Part shown: piece by piece, positions 44,503-56,630 of the stretch
Position numbering within the stretch: position 1 is the stretch's first letter
Layout of the letters: the number at the start of each line of letters is the position of its first letter
DNA from: Verticillium longisporum
Lineage: Eukaryota; Ascomycota; Sordariomycetes; Glomerellales; Plectosphaerellaceae
Reading direction: 5' to 3'
DNA: 64,000 nucleotides
Assembly: GCA_019188255.1 (NCBI GenBank)
Contig: JAETXT010000008.1
Location: forward strand, 1,054,001-1,118,000
Notes under the pieces: generated by a model
The model's input: the letters and a program-made list of their open reading frames with translations, nothing else
Databases searched by the model: none
Told to the model about the DNA's origin: nothing
Translations under genes and position numbers: made by a program

Positions 44503-47500
44503 ACCTTGGGGAGTTGATCAATAGAGCAATGTTCAGCTTCTTTTCTGTGCTGGTTGCCTGGACCTACTACTCCGGAAATTGGCATTGACACGCGTCAAAG
44601 CCAGCATTTTGTGCATCAGCTGCGTTCGTCTACTCGACCAACACCCGTCCGTCACTACACGAGAATGGCATCGGTCTCATCACAGTACGCGCCTTGGAGG
44701 GGCCTTACTTGCCTCGCAAATGAAAAAGCCCCGTGTGCGATGCATTTGAATGATACTAGCCAACTCCAAGCCATGCAGGGGCCCGCCAGTAATCCACCAC
44801 TGTGATAAATAATACGCCCGGAACCGGGTACACCTGCAGCGGATATGCCTAGGTAGGTCACTGGTTACTGGGCTGCTGGAGCTAGAAGACGTAGATATAG
44901 CTCTGATTTGCACCTAATATTCACGGGATGCCTCATACACAGCGGCGCCTGATCATAGCATGAAACATGCAGGCCCTGTAAAACAGCCACGTAGACGCCA
45001 GAAAGCCTCATTTGCGTGGCCCCTGATACCCCATACATACCTGCTGTTGCAGCCAAACCACACGAACGCTAATTCAGCTGGCAGAATGGAGACTCAACCC
45101 CTTGTCAGCAAATTCGGTCCGTTCGAGACAAACTGCGCACCAAGCTTGCGGCTTACTCTGGACGATTGCAGATGGATTCGCTCTGCGGGCTGTTGCAGCT
45201 TGAAGGAGAAGGACGGTCGTTGGTATAAGTGACGTTGTCACCTAGCGGCGCAATCATCGCACATGGTATTGCTATGGAGCACGGGATGGCGTTTGACATA
45301 ACGAACAGACGTTGGCTGGGCCGGAGAGCCTTGTAACCAAATCGAAGCAGGTGATGAGAAGTCGAAGAAGCCGTAGGTCGTAACGAACATCCGTCGAAGG
45401 GGCTGGAAGACTTCGCATGCTGTGCCCAAGAAGTGACACCGGGTCAAACGCAACCCGACAATCCTGCTCAAGGATCGCCCTGGCAGTGGTCACCAACCAT
45501 AACCAACGGATCTGCCAAAGCTCAGACCAAGATTGACACGCAATCCCAGTGGCACATGGTAGTCACTCTTGCCACAAGAACAAGGCAGGATGTCGAACAG
45601 GTCCGATGGACAAAGACCTGGTCTGTGAGCCGGGCTGAAGAGCTTGTTCCTCAAATCCGCGCGACGATTCGTGCAGGGAGCCGCCAGAAAGATCGATGAG
45701 TGCTCGGCCACCCAGTAATTGATAAACCACGCAGCAGGGAAAGGCAGTTCGAAAATAACTCTGGGGAGCCCGTGGCGCCCAGCGACCCAGTCTGGCCCCG
45801 AAGGAAGCGTGGGTATCCACGCCGGTGCGACGATAACAGTCATGTTAAGGTGTTTTGTGTGCCGCTGAGCCCGACGAGGGTCGGGGGTCGAGGGCTGGAT
45901 GTCGCACCGGCTACCATTCGTCGGGGGCCGGGGGCAGCGACGGGGCTGATAGAATGTTGGCGACACCGTGTTGTCTCGATGTCGAGCTCCTGTGAGCAGC
46001 ATTTGCGATACCCTACAGACCCCGAGCCGCCCCCGATCTGTTGGTGGGGAAATGGGGCGTGAAGAGGCCGCCCCTGCGCTGATCATCCTCGCTGCCAGGT
46101 TATCCTTGAGCTGAGTCCGGGCCACACCAAGACAACAGAGGATGCAGTGCTGAGTTTGTTGAAGTCCTTCGCTGACTCTGGGCCAGGGCGATTAGAAAGA
46201 ATGCCGGGATCGGCTGGAAGGCATTGTCTAACAGTGTGCTGGGCGATACACATGGCAGAATGACGGCCACGGCAGCCCGCATGGATAGAAAATAGAATGA
46301 AGGGCTGAGAAGTCGAAGCGACTGCGTGAAACTGGTGGACAGTCTTTTCCGTCGTATTACTATTGCGCCACTTAAGACCGTGTGACCTGGCCCCAAGACG
46401 AAGCCATTGGATGACGAACTCGTTGGACCGGGCTCGAGAAACCAACACTCAACTCGCGATTGATCCTAATTCGGGATGCTAGGGTGTCGGAAGTCGTAGT
46501 TTTCGGACAGAGCACGGAGCACCGTGACATGCATGGCCCGCAGTGGGCTTGGAACTGGGCTCGGTATGCACACCGAAGATTAGGTGATGACCTCGTCCAA
46601 AAGGACACATGATGCTTTCACTGTCGGTCTCGATGTGACATGACGCGCGTGTGCAAGTTCATCGCATATATCTTCGACTGCCAGTCAGGCTTTGGTCGCT
46701 GAGGTTGCTCCCAATTCGAACAATGAAGGATCATCGTGACAACCGACAATCGCAGAAGGCTGCCAAGCGTTCTTGTGTCAACTAAAAGGGGACAACATCG
46801 ATTGGAGTACCATCATGGTTGAAGGCGCAGCTTCTGGAGCCAACGATGACCACATCATCAAGTCCCGGGTGATAGGATAGACGCAGACCCCATTCATGTT
46901 CAAATGAGGTCAGTTGCAGACAAGCCACCCGTCTAGGCGGTGCCAACAGCGCAGAGTTTGCTCAAACGGGGGGGCCGCGACTCGTGTGATGGTGGTGATG
47001 ATGGCGAAAGCGGAGGCGAAGGCGAGAATTCCCAGGCAGCGTTATGATGAAGACTGCCGGCCACCAAGGCTTGCCGGTGAAATGTGGTGCGTTGTTGGTG
47101 TCAAGTGTAGTGTGAGGTGGGTGTGGTGTAGATGGTGTGGAGTAGAGTGACTTGGGAGAGGGGCCAGGAAGTCCCGTCTTGGTGCCGCCCCATCCGTTGA
47201 GCTGGACCCGCCGAGGGACCGTACGTACCAGTGAAATGCCAGACAGTGAGCGTTTGTTCCAGTTTTGATCGCCTGGCGCTCCCGTTTTTCCTCAACGACG
47301 CGAGCGCAGGGCCATCCCAGCTCGGCCCCATGAAGTGACACATTTGACGACATCGGCTCGACGACACTCTATTTGAATTTTCATCCGTTCTCTGCTAACC
47401 TCTCGCCTTATTACCTCCAAAATGCTTATCGCCAGAGGTATAGTCCAGCATGGTGACCCGAAAGCGTCATCGTCCCCGTTGCCTGACCCCGTCTCCCTGT

Positions 47501-48968
47501 GACCTCGTCTCCCTGTTGTACAAACAAGGCCTTGATTGCATGCCGTACCACAGCCGCTGTCGTGTGATGCGAGAAAAGACGGCGAGCCACGCCCAAGGGA
47601 TGAGGTTGCATCGACTCGGCCCATGCCGCTATTGGTCCACCGTCCCGATGGATTCTGGAAACAAACGTGATGTGAGAGTGGTGCAACCGAGCTTGTTCTG
47701 GGGGGACACACCGCTACCGTTAGCTAGAGCCGGGCCGTACAGCAGTCTGTTTCGTCTACATTGTTGGCTTGGACGGCTTCTCACTCCTCCTGGGCTTTGG
47801 CCCCTTTGCCGTGGGGCTGGTCCCTACAGCATCCTCATTCCCTCCACTTGGCTCTCTCTCCAAGCATGCATCTTGTTGAGGGTGAATCCCAGCACGCCTG
47901 TTGGTACCTGCATGGCAAGGTAGGTACTCTGAAGCATGGAGACTCGCACCATGATGCCAGGGTACCCCGCGATGAGGTTCTTGGTGGACACGATCTGTTT
48001 GTCGTGATCAGTTCAGAGACAATGCCCAGGTTGGTTCGGTCCTCCGTTTGGAAGCTTCTGTTTCTCCTTTCGAAGCACATGGTGACGGTGGGGGGATCTG
48101 GCCAGACGCCTCTTCCACCAAGGTCTTCCGCTGCATGCACCCGCCACCCTTGAAGAATTTCACGATGTTAGCTTGCAGCCAACGAGTTCATGATGTAGTA
48201 GTCTGAGTACGTAGCTGTACATCGGGCGGCTACTGCGTCGAACCTACCCTGTCTGACCAGGGCATCCTGATGACTGCTTTGGCGCCATACCCTCTTCGTT
48301 CTCCACGCAGCCGATAACGGGCCATGATATGGCCAAGTTGGGCCGCGCTCGACCGTGATGGAGATGTTTCCTCTGCAACTAGCTCAACCGATGTATCATT
48401 CTAAAAGACAATACCTTGCTTCAGCCGACCCGCCTACTTGGCCATGTGCACGGCGTTGGAAGCTGGGGACGAGGACGGTGTTGGGTCGTATCGGCTAAGG
48501 CAGGAGCCAACTGTGTGGCACCTCGTCCCTTTTCACTTCTCTCTGTCTCTCCTTCCATCGTCAACAAAAGGCGAAGGTTCCTTGTTGCATGGAGACGCAC
48601 GACATGCGTTGCTTTCCGACCGATTCAGTTGTTCGCTTGTGGCTCTCTTCGTTGATGCTAGTGTGCATCGTCCTCCCCCCTTCTTCGTCGAATTCGACTG
48701 GCTTGGTCTGGCTTGTATCTCCTTTCCCGTTTTCTTAACTGTTGCACTTCACCCTGGTCTTCGAGAATGTGCCCGGTCGATACTCTCATCAGCATTTGCC
48801 ACTCTCTTTCTCGGTTCTTTTCATCGTCTTGATAATTTTAATGCCCTCAACTGCATCCCTCTACTGCATCCCTCAACTGCATCCCTCAACTGCATCTCTC
48901 AACAATACCTTCATGACAAGCATCACTCTTTCCAGTCTCAGGCACCTTCGCATCTCACACAACGTACC
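44503..48968. other. 4.4-kb region, no supported gene
   Basis: The longest open frame (45490-46125, minus, 211 codons) shows no domain and biased composition; I do not call it. The right part (48400-48968) is CT-rich and is the probable leader of the gene starting at 48969. Its open frame continues upstream without a stop to 48438, but with composition unlike the protein. Confidence 0.4.
48845..48902. repeat. 13-bp tandem repeat in the leader of the 48969 gene
   Basis: Units of CTGCATCCCTCAA or close variants are repeated four to five times (CTCTA and TCTCTC variants). They lie 70-125 bp before the chosen start codon. Confidence 0.85.
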
Positions 48969-51964
48969 ATGGACGATCCCACTCGATATCATGGCACTTT
49001 GGTGTCTCTCGAGGGCCCGGTCGACGTTCTTGCTACCCAGCTACGTCTGCTACCAACCTCACCGCAAATATTCATCCTGCCCCAAGTCCAGACCTACCTT
49101 GAGGATGGAGACCCAAGCGAGAGATTCGATGCTCGGAGCTTCGTCAGGAGAATGCATAATGCCATCGCCGCGCGGAACGAGATTGCCTACTCCTTTCTGA
49201 AAGATTCAACCCCAGACAACAAGCGACTGGTCTTCATGAACGGCAGCACTCCTGGTGCCCAGGCCATCTGCATCAAAACGATTGCTGAACATGAGACCGA
49301 CGGCGATATCGCTCATGCCGAGCTGCTCTTCAACGACATTGTCAAGCATGGCGCGGCTGGACTCGAAGACGACTGGTTTTCTCGACAGAGGCAGGATAGA
49401 CACCACATACCGGAAGAAGACCCCATTGTGAGAGCCATGCGAGCGGCTGAAGCCCTTGATCGACTGACTGCCGACTTGCAACCAAACACCGACGTAGACC
49501 TTACCTTCAAGGCTAGACCCCGGAGTATGAGCCTTCCCATTTACAGCTTCGATGATAGATTCGGCGATGCTGCACCATTCTACGTTTTTGGAGTCATATC
49601 TTCCGAAGACGATGAATATATCGATGACAGTACCAGAAACGCCTTTCTTCCGGCAACCCCGAGATTGGCAGTCACCGATTTCGGCGAAAGTTTGGCCGAT
49701 ACCATGGCCACCTTCGAGGCCGTGGATAATTCTCTCCTGCCCCTCAGGTCACCGAGCTGCGTAGGAGAGACATACGAGCACCAGACTATATCACCAGGTC
49801 GACAAGTTACGACGGACATGCTCTCGCCCCGTTCGGGTCACAGCATAGAGTCTACAGACGCAGTTGTATATGGAGAGGCTTTTTTGATGCAGATGCAGAT
49901 GGCCAACCCCCGACGATCAACAAAGCGAACGAAGTCTCTTGACCGAGCATACCAAACTGGGGATAGCTACTGGAATCCCCCGCTCCAAGCTCAGATTCAG
50001 GCCGGGGTCGACAGCGGAAAGGCTCTGTCAGTAGATGGCCGACGTAACTCCAATGTCGGGACACTGCTACAAACATCACTGCCGAGAACAATCCACGTAC
50101 ACTGCGATCGTCCTACTGTCTTATTATCTCCTCCGCCACCAAAACCGAAGAAAAAGGCCAACGGCGCTTATGTTGACAAGGGCACAGATGCAGAAGACTT
50201 TCGGTCTCCTGAGCACCCTTTCCGGCCCGTGCTGCCCTTTACCGAGGATCTTGTGATTAAGATTCAGGATGGAGCTGATGATAGTGTCCTCGAGGCTACC
50301 ATCAGCGCATTCAAAGCGGGTATTCATCCAATCCAGACGCCAGAACCGTCCGAGCAACTGGTAGCCCGGAAAGAATCAGTCGTAAAGGCACCCAAGCTCC
50401 ACGGCATCGAGACTGCTGCTGAGGACTCTGTCGATCCTTCTGCGTCAGTACTGTCGTTCGGCCCAGATCCAGACGAATACGATCCTTTTGCCTACGGTCC
50501 GACACCCCTCAAACCTGCAAACACAACTCGTTTGGCACTAACACTGAAGCCGGTAACTCCACCCACCCCAGCACAGACACCATCTTCTCTGTCTTCTGTC
50601 TGCGGATCGGGGGAAGAAAGGTTCCAGAGCTGCGACATAACAGGTTGCAAGACAGCGATTGCTGTCCAGAACTCTCTGCGGGTCCTGCTAAACGTTCACT
50701 TCCCTCCGGAGGACCAAGGATATCACCACTTTCATTTTTCCATACTGCCAGAGATGGGTGGCCTCTGGAAGCCCGTCTTCCGCAATGCCGGTGCGGAAAG
50801 TCCCCGCAACGGTCAGCGCAGGATCGACCAGATTTTAGCTGTAGGAGCGCGTCGGGGGGTCAAAAAGACTCACTTGTCAAATCTCATCAGACAGCTTGAA
50901 AAGCTGGGAGTGAAATCTGGCGAAGTCAGTCGAAGCGGGCGGCTTGACTTTCGGTATGTACAATGGTATTTGCCTTCTAGGTCATTCACTGACAGAAGCA
51001 CAGATATCTTGTTGCCAACGCTATGCAAGCTTTCACTGCACAGCCACTTGCTAATCAAACGCATGAGAACCCATTCACAAGTCCTTACTTGCTCGCAACT
51101 CTAATTGTTCCTCACCTGGAGCCTTACTTCGTCATTCATAACGAGGTGCGATTTCTGATCTTGGAATATCCTCCAGATCATCTAGCCACAGTCTTGGCAC
51201 TTCAGAAACTTGTTGGCGTGGACCTTATGAAGGTCGCAGCAATAGTGAACTCGGATGCTAACGAGCCTCTGCCGTTCAATCACGTTCGAGGTGCCTCGAT
51301 CACGAATGTGAAAGAAGGCAACCACTCAGGTTCAGCTTCCCCTCAGAGAAAGCCCCTTCACAGGAAGGCTTCATCCATCGTTCTTCCTGAGAGTGTTGCA
51401 GTTTCGAGAGCCAACTTCCTCCTCACATCAACAGCGACAGAAGCGGAAATTGGAAACTTTGTGTCGACGATCCGCAAGTTGCTCATTGATGTGTCACGTT
51501 TCTACGTGTCCGACGAGTCACCGAGGCAGAGGGCGGGAAAGCGACTTCCGACGCCACTTCCGACGCCTATCTCTGCCTCCTTCTCCCCATTTCCGAGAAC
51601 GACAATGGGGCTTCAGAGCCCTCCATTATCGCCACCGCCGCAGATGTTACCCCCGCCGCCGAGAGGCAACCATCATCCCCGACCGCCCTCGCCCGCAATG
51701 TCGTCCAAAGCGCCCTCGTTCGCTGAAACAGCCAAGACAAACAAATCGTCGCGCAGTCGAAGAGCAAAGTCACGGAAAAGCGGCGGTACTTTTGGTCCCG
51801 CAACGGACTGTCCGACAGACACGACCTCTGTCTTTACTTTCAACCTTGAAGACGATAGCGATTATGACCAGGAGGAAAGGCGGCTCATGCCCATTTTCAT
51901 GTCGAAGCCCCATTTGAAGAAGGGAAATAGCCACAAGGCATTGAAATTCCTCGGTCTCGCTTGA
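48969..51964 (+). CDS. conserved filamentous-fungal protein of unknown function (981 aa)
   Basis: ATG at 48969 (MDDPTRYHGTLVSLEGPVDV) was chosen because sequence before it is low-complexity leader. Exon 1 ends at 50953 (GTATGT donor), a 50-nt intron ends at 51003, and exon 2 runs to TGA at 51962-51964. The N-terminal third is ordered-looking (LRLLPTSPQIFILPQVQTYL, FVRRMHNAIAARNEIAYSFL). A long Ser/Pro-rich middle follows, then a second conserved block (QNSLRVLLNVHFPPED, GLWKPVFRNAG, HLSNLIRQLEKLG) crossing the intron into RYLVANAMQAFTAQPLANQT. The C-terminus is Pro-rich and basic (SRSRRAKSRKSGG). I cannot name a domain. Databases often label this type 'gastric mucin-like', which carries no functional meaning. 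No signal peptide or membrane segment; likely cytoplasmic or nuclear. Confidence 0.85.
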
Positions 51965-52396
51965 GTACGGAGATTCGCTACGCTCTGCGATTTGCATGTG
52001 TGCTTGTGGCAGATCGAGGAATACTCAGAAATCAATTGCCGCAGCTTTGAACTGAGGATCACTTTCTCCTACTCCGTCAGGGAAGATGTACGATAGACTA
52101 ACTAGAAGAAAGGATAGTATGGGTGGTGCCTGAAGAATACGAGTCTTCTGGGAACAACGTATGTAATGTAATTTTTTGTGTGCGAAATCGTGGATTTGAT
52201 TCTGGAGAAACCCGACGTTATCAACTTCCGAGTTTGACATTGTGCTGTATTTGAGTATCACATGCACTTCTTGGAAAAGAGTACGTGACTTCTCCGACTT
52301 CAAAGGGCAGAACAACAAAGCACAAAAATCAATTGCATCTTCAAAAGTTTCACGAATGTCGGATGGAATCCAACTCGAAGTGAATGCAAAACAATA
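51965..52396. other. 3' flank and tRNA downstream region
   Basis: No gene. Just beyond the tRNA 3' end (minus strand) lies GTTTTG, a short T-run suitable as a Pol III terminator (52386-52391). Confidence 0.5.
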
Positions 52397-52467
52397 GGTC
52401 CAACCAGGAATCGAACCTGGGCTGGCGGAATCAGAATCCGCAGTCATAACCATTAGACCATTAGACC
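52397..52467 (-). tRNA. tRNA-Gln (CTG anticodon)
   Basis: On the minus strand the 71-nt sequence has acceptor strands GGTCTAA and TTGGACC (one G-T pair), a D arm, an anticodon stem GCGGA/TCCGC with loop TTCTGAT (anticodon CTG, reading CAG), and a T arm CCAGG-TTCGATT-CCTGG. B box GGTTCGATTCC is intact. No intron. The 3' flank has a short T tract. Confidence 0.93.
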
Positions 52468-52913
52468 GGACCGGTTGTTGATGACACTCTATTACGTTAA
52501 GGTTAATTATGTACAACAAAGCTTTCCCCCTCAAATGACGCCGGAGTTCATGAGGTCCCATACTGCTACTCAATCTTTGCCAAAATTCGTACTGGGTGTA
52601 TCTTGTAGCTTTTCAGTGCCGGATCATAATTGTCAAAAATTCAGCGCTATCTGACTGTGCTGTGCTCTCCTCGCGCAGGACGTCATAATTTGGCCCCGCG
52701 TGCAGGGTCAAGCTTGCCCACTGCCCCTCCATAACTTCCAGCTCTAGAGCTCCACCGATCGCCCCAGCGTCAACGGCAACTGCGAGCGCCGACCCAGGAC
52801 GTGCCTCTCTTCGTACAGCAACACCCCCCTAACGAGGTACAAAGTTGGAGGCAGACCGTTTCTTCTTTGCGCAAGGTCAAAAGAGCTGGCGATCCTGCGC
52901 CGTGGCTTGAAAG
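52468..52913. promoter_or_regulatory. upstream region of ski8 and tRNA-Gln
   Basis: 446 bp between a minus-strand tRNA and the plus-strand ski8 start. It contains the 5' flank of both. A CGCGTGCAG word and TTAATTATG near 52503 are the only notable sequences; no motif is decisive. Confidence 0.35.
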
Positions 52914-54035
52914 ATGGTAAAGTTTGACCGCCCTGAATCCTTCTACCGCAGCCTTACTGACCATGGTCCCTCCAGTCGAAACAATATCTGACGATGCACA
53001 CGGTGGACAACGGTATGCGCAACCTGCTGCCTCTTGACTTTTCGCATTGATTTGCTGATCAATCTACTCTAGCCCACATCACAGACATCTTTGGACTAGC
53101 AGCGACACCGAAAGCCCTGCTGTCTGCGAGCGGTTCCTCCACCATCAACATCCACGACACGGTCGACCAGTCATTCCCCATCATACAGTCCATTAGTGGT
53201 GCGCATAAGCTTGGATGCCATCACATCTGCACCTCGCGCGACGGCAAGGTAGCGGCGAGTGCGGGCTTCGGCGGCGAGGCCAAGGTCTGGATCGTCACGC
53301 CCGAGACGGGCGAGTGGAATCTCAAGACGGAGATCACGCAGGCAACCAAGGCAGGCGAGGTTTGGGCCGTTGCCCTGAGCGAGAGCGGACGATTCCTTGC
53401 CGGCACGACGTATGACGGCCGCATCAACGTCTGGGATGTCTCAGGCGAGGAGACGAAGAGGGTCCAGGAGTACGAGACGGGAAGCGCGGGGTCAGGTAGT
53501 TTCGGCATGTGCGTTGACCTGAGCCGGGATGGAAAGTTCACTGCGAGCGGACATGAGAGCGGAGCTGTCTACGTCTTCAACAACGAGACTGGGCGGCTGC
53601 AACACTCCCTATCAGGTATGTCCGAGGTTGGGTGGGTGGTTTGCAGGTACACTGACACTTTCAGGCCTGGCGAAGCCGGTTAGATCAGTCGCCTTCTCGC
53701 CTGGCAACTCCCGACTCGCAGCAGCTGGCGATGCTTCGGTTATTGCTCTTTACGACATGAACCATGGCGAACACGTGGGCAATTTGACAGGTCACTCGTC
53801 ATGGATCACCTCGACGGATTGGAGCGACACGGGCGAGTACCTGCTGAGCGGAGCTATGGACGGCAAGGTAAAGGTCTGGTCCGTCGATCGCGGAGCCTGC
53901 GTTGCGACACACAGCGAGACGGACAAGGCGCTTTGGTCGGTCAAGTGGCTGCCCAAAACACAAAAGAGCGAGATGTTTTGCACAGCGGGAGCGAACAGGA
54001 GTATCTCATTCTACCGCGAGGCTACTGGTACGTAA
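52914..54035 (+). CDS. ski8: Ski8/Rec14 WD40 protein (317 aa)
   Basis: Exon 1 is only the ATG (52914-52916) before a GTAAAG donor. Exon 2 (52976-53012) gives SKQYLTMHTVDNA together with exon 3 (53073-53615), and exon 4 (53665-54035) ends at TAA. MSKQYLTMHTVDNAHITDIF is the usual start of fungal Ski8/Rec14, and the length fits. WD blades: LLSASGSSTINIHDT, VAASAGFGGEAKVWI, LAGTTYDGRINVWDV, FTASGHESGAVYVFN, RLAAAGDASVIALYD, LLSGAMDGKVKVWSV, MFCTAGANRSISFYR. Ski8 is the WD40 subunit of the cytoplasmic Ski complex that feeds mRNA to the exosome, and in several fungi also a partner of Spo11 in meiotic break formation. No odd residues seen. Confidence 0.92.
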
Positions 54036-54476
54036 GCTGAAGTAGGCATTCCGGCCCGGGAGAAGGCTACAAAAAAGTGGGAGCGACCACCAATGCATCA
54101 TGAATCATAAGGAGAACTGCGAACACGCCTTGAATAATTGCAGTGCGCTTGACTGATTGGGATCCTGCTCGATGCCCAAGACAGAGAGGCTAACGTGATC
54201 TCGCTCCCTCCACGCGTTGCCCCGCCAATTCTGGCCAATCGCCCACAGCCAGATTCGCATTTCGTCATTGGTCTTTGACATTCATTTCAGCCCTTGCGAC
54301 TGCCTACCCTCCCACTGAAACCGTCCTGACATATTCGGTCACAAACATCGATTCGCACAACCCAAACAACTGTTCATCGTCGCAAACACCATCATATCCT
54401 GAGGTGATCTCTTTTACTGAAGTCTCACGAGATCATTACTGCGAACCGGAAGAATCAATATCATTACCCCGCCAAA
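54036..54476. other. intergenic between ski8 and cdm1
   Basis: Contains the 3' flank of ski8 and the promoter/5' UTR of cdm1, with AT-poor sequence changing to CT-rich leader near 54280-54470. An upstream ATG frame at 54275 overlaps the cdm1 start and is not called. Confidence 0.45.
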
Positions 54477-55121
54477 ATGCCGACAACTCGCAGATCAACT
54501 GGCGGTGCTCGCGCCCGCCCTGGGCCCAACAAAGGCCAATCGACCATCAGCTTTTCCAACAAGGTTTCCAAGCCTGTACCTCGGCAGGAACTGAAGAAGG
54601 CCGCTGTCACCAAGGGCGACCGCATTGTTTCGCACAACAAGAAGGAAGAGGAGGTTCCTGAGGCCGTTGAGATTGAGGTCGAACCTGAGGTAGAGCAGCC
54701 GGAGCCAAAGGTCGAGGTGCCAGAGAAGACCGAGGCCCAGATCCGCGCCGAGAAGACGACCGATGCGCAGATCAACAAGTACTGGCGGAACATTGAGGCG
54801 GAGCGCATTGCCAAGAGGGTGCATGTGGAGGACTTGAGCACGGGGGAGAAGGTGCTGCGGTATTTCGACGTCAGCTCGCAGTACGGGGTACGTGTGCTTT
54901 CTATGCCGACTCGCTTTTCACTTCGCGGACATATGACTAACATGACGCAGCCTTGTGTCGGAATCCAGCGGATGAGGCGCTGGGAGAGGGCCAACAAGCT
55001 CGGTCTCAACCCTCCCATCGAGGTTCTTGCCGTGCTGCTCAAGGAGCAGAAGGAGGGCAGCCAATCTGAGCGTGCGCACATGGATGCGATTCTCAACTCC
55101 ACAGCAGTTGGGTCAACATGA
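54477..55121 (+). CDS. cdm1: DNA polymerase delta subunit 4 (193 aa)
   Basis: Exons 54477-54887 and 54951-55121, intron GTACGT...ACGCAG (63 nt). The N-terminus (MPTTRRSTGGARARPGPNKG) holds a PIP-box-like QSTISFSNKV, where Pol delta subunit 4 binds PCNA. A charged linker follows, then the conserved C-terminal domain: VLRYFDVSSQYGPCVGIQRM, RRWERANKLGLNPPIEVLAV. This is the family signature of POLD4/Cdm1, the small accessory subunit of replicative polymerase delta. The protein is nuclear. Confidence 0.93.
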   Translation: MPTTRRSTGGARARPGPNKGQSTISFSNKVSKPVPRQELKKAAVTKGDRIVSHNKKEEEVPEAVEIEVEPEVEQPEPKVEVPEKTEAQIRAEKTTDAQINKYWRNIEAERIAKRVHVEDLSTGEKVLRYFDVSSQYGVRVLSMPTRFSLRGHMTNMTQPCVGIQRMRRWERANKLGLNPPIEVLAVLLKEQKEGSQSERAHMDAILNSTAVGST

Positions 55122-55476
55122 GTATCTTCACCTCAGGGTGATCTTTGCTCTTTAATTGTACGATATCCCTCCGCGGGTTGGAACCCCTGAAGGCTCGTCC
55201 ATCGTCTCACACGATACGACGAGCCAAACCTTTACCACGAGGGGCGTGGGTGATGCACGAGGCGTTTTGGGGTTTGAAAGGGGTGTTCGAGGGCGACGGA
55301 CCAACTATCTGGCTTCCTCTTCTGGCTTTGCACAACAGAGCACACTTTTTTTGTAGCGAACGAGTCACTGGACTCTGATGAAATATCATGAATTCTGCAA
55401 GCACAAGTGCTTTCTGAAAAGCTTCTGATGCTCTACGCAACGAGTCTAATAGCATGCCCAGGCTCTATAGATTGCC
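55122..55476. other. intergenic, convergent 3' ends
   Basis: 355 bp between the cdm1 stop and the stop of the minus-strand queuosine-salvage gene. No gene seen. Confidence 0.5.
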
Positions 55477-56630
55477 TCAGTACCAGATGCTCCTTGTTCT
55501 ATGATGCAGGACCGTCTCCGTACCCGCAGCTTCCATATCCTTCATGGTATCATACAAAAAGAAATCTATCAGAATGGCATTCACTTCCGTCTCGGGGTAT
55601 TTTCTCAAAATTTCTCTCTTGAGCAGTTCCACACACCAGATACTGCAGGCTGCCGAATCGTTAGCATGACATGTTGATATTGTGCAGGCAAACGGAGCTC
55701 ACCTCTGATCTGCAGCTCCCATCTCGACCCAGTCTCAATGAAGGACTTTTTGTTGATGGCTGTCGCCAGCGATGGGCTGTAGTACAAGCATCCCATTGAG
55801 TTCAAAATTTGCGGCACACGGTAGTCGGCAAACATGGTTAGCTTGTCAATATCCCTGAACGCTCCAAAGCCTTCGCCCTCGAAGCATGCCCACACATCCG
55901 CCACGAGAATCTGGGCCCTCTTCATGAGTCGCACAGGTTTCTTTCGGCCATCGTAGCGGTGCTCATCGCGGAAGCAGGCAAACTCGCGCCCGAGAGTGTT
56001 GACGAGGCCGGCGGCGGACCCGTTGGCAGACTCGACCAGGGTGGCGACACTGCAGTCGTAGTTCTCATAGAGGACCTGGCCGGCTTCGCGCAGACAGACG
56101 AGGCGCTCGGAGAGAAGAGGCATCTCCTCATCCGTGGCAGAGCGGAAGACGTGGCGCAGGGCGTCGAGGGTGCACTCGTCCTCGTTTTGCCAGTAATCGG
56201 ACGTGGTGATGGGGATGCCCTCCTCCAGGGCGCGCTGGAGGGCGGCGACGAGACTCCAGTAACCGGTCCATTTCCGTCCACGGTACTCTATGGCGAACCG
56301 TTCGTCTTCGGGCAGCTCGGACCAGAAGGAGAAGTTGAGGAGGTCCATTGTGAAGATGAAGGCGAGTGTTGACTCATCCTTGGCCTTGGGGTGCAGCTCA
56401 TGCTGGCTCCACGTTGCAGGAGAGTAAGACTTGTGTTGCATCTGGGCGTGAATCGTCTCTGCGGCGGCCTTGGTGGCGCGCATGTCAATTGCGACGTCAA
56501 TGGAGTCATCATAGACCGCCTCAGCGTCGGCGAGGATCCCTGTTTCAGGGTCTGGGTTGACGGTGAGCTTTCTCTGAAAATGTTGCCGCAGGAAATACAG
56601 GAGCTCATGGTCTGCTTCGTCGTCTGACAT
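55477..56630 (-). CDS. qng1: queuosine salvage protein, DUF2419 / Qng1 family (366 aa)
   Basis: Exon 1 (55703-56630) starts MSDDEADHELLYFLRQHFQR; a 53-nt intron (GTGAGC...TTCGGCAG with CTAAC branch) leads to exon 2 (55477-55649). Family blocks: FIFTMDLLNFSFWSE, YRGRKWTGYWSLVAALQRAL, PVRLMKRAQILVADVWACFE, KLTMFADYRVPQIL, WELQIRACSIWCVELLKREI and the end HHRTRSIWY. These match DUF2419 proteins (human C9orf64/QNG1), glycosidases that release queuine from queuosine-5'-monophosphate for use by eukaryotic tRNA-guanine transglycosylase. All blocks appear intact. Probably cytosolic. Confidence 0.93.

Noticed and set aside
45490..46125. 211-codon open frame on the minus strand
   Set aside because: No recognisable domain or signal and overlapped by open frames in other phases; not enough support for a gene.
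48438..48968. 177-residue in-frame N-terminal extension of the 981-aa protein
   Set aside because: It is CT-rich leader containing a 13-bp tandem repeat; the ATG at 48969 begins the protein-like sequence.
52025..52573. 182-codon minus-strand open frame across the tRNA
   Set aside because: Overlaps tRNA-Gln completely and has no protein motif.
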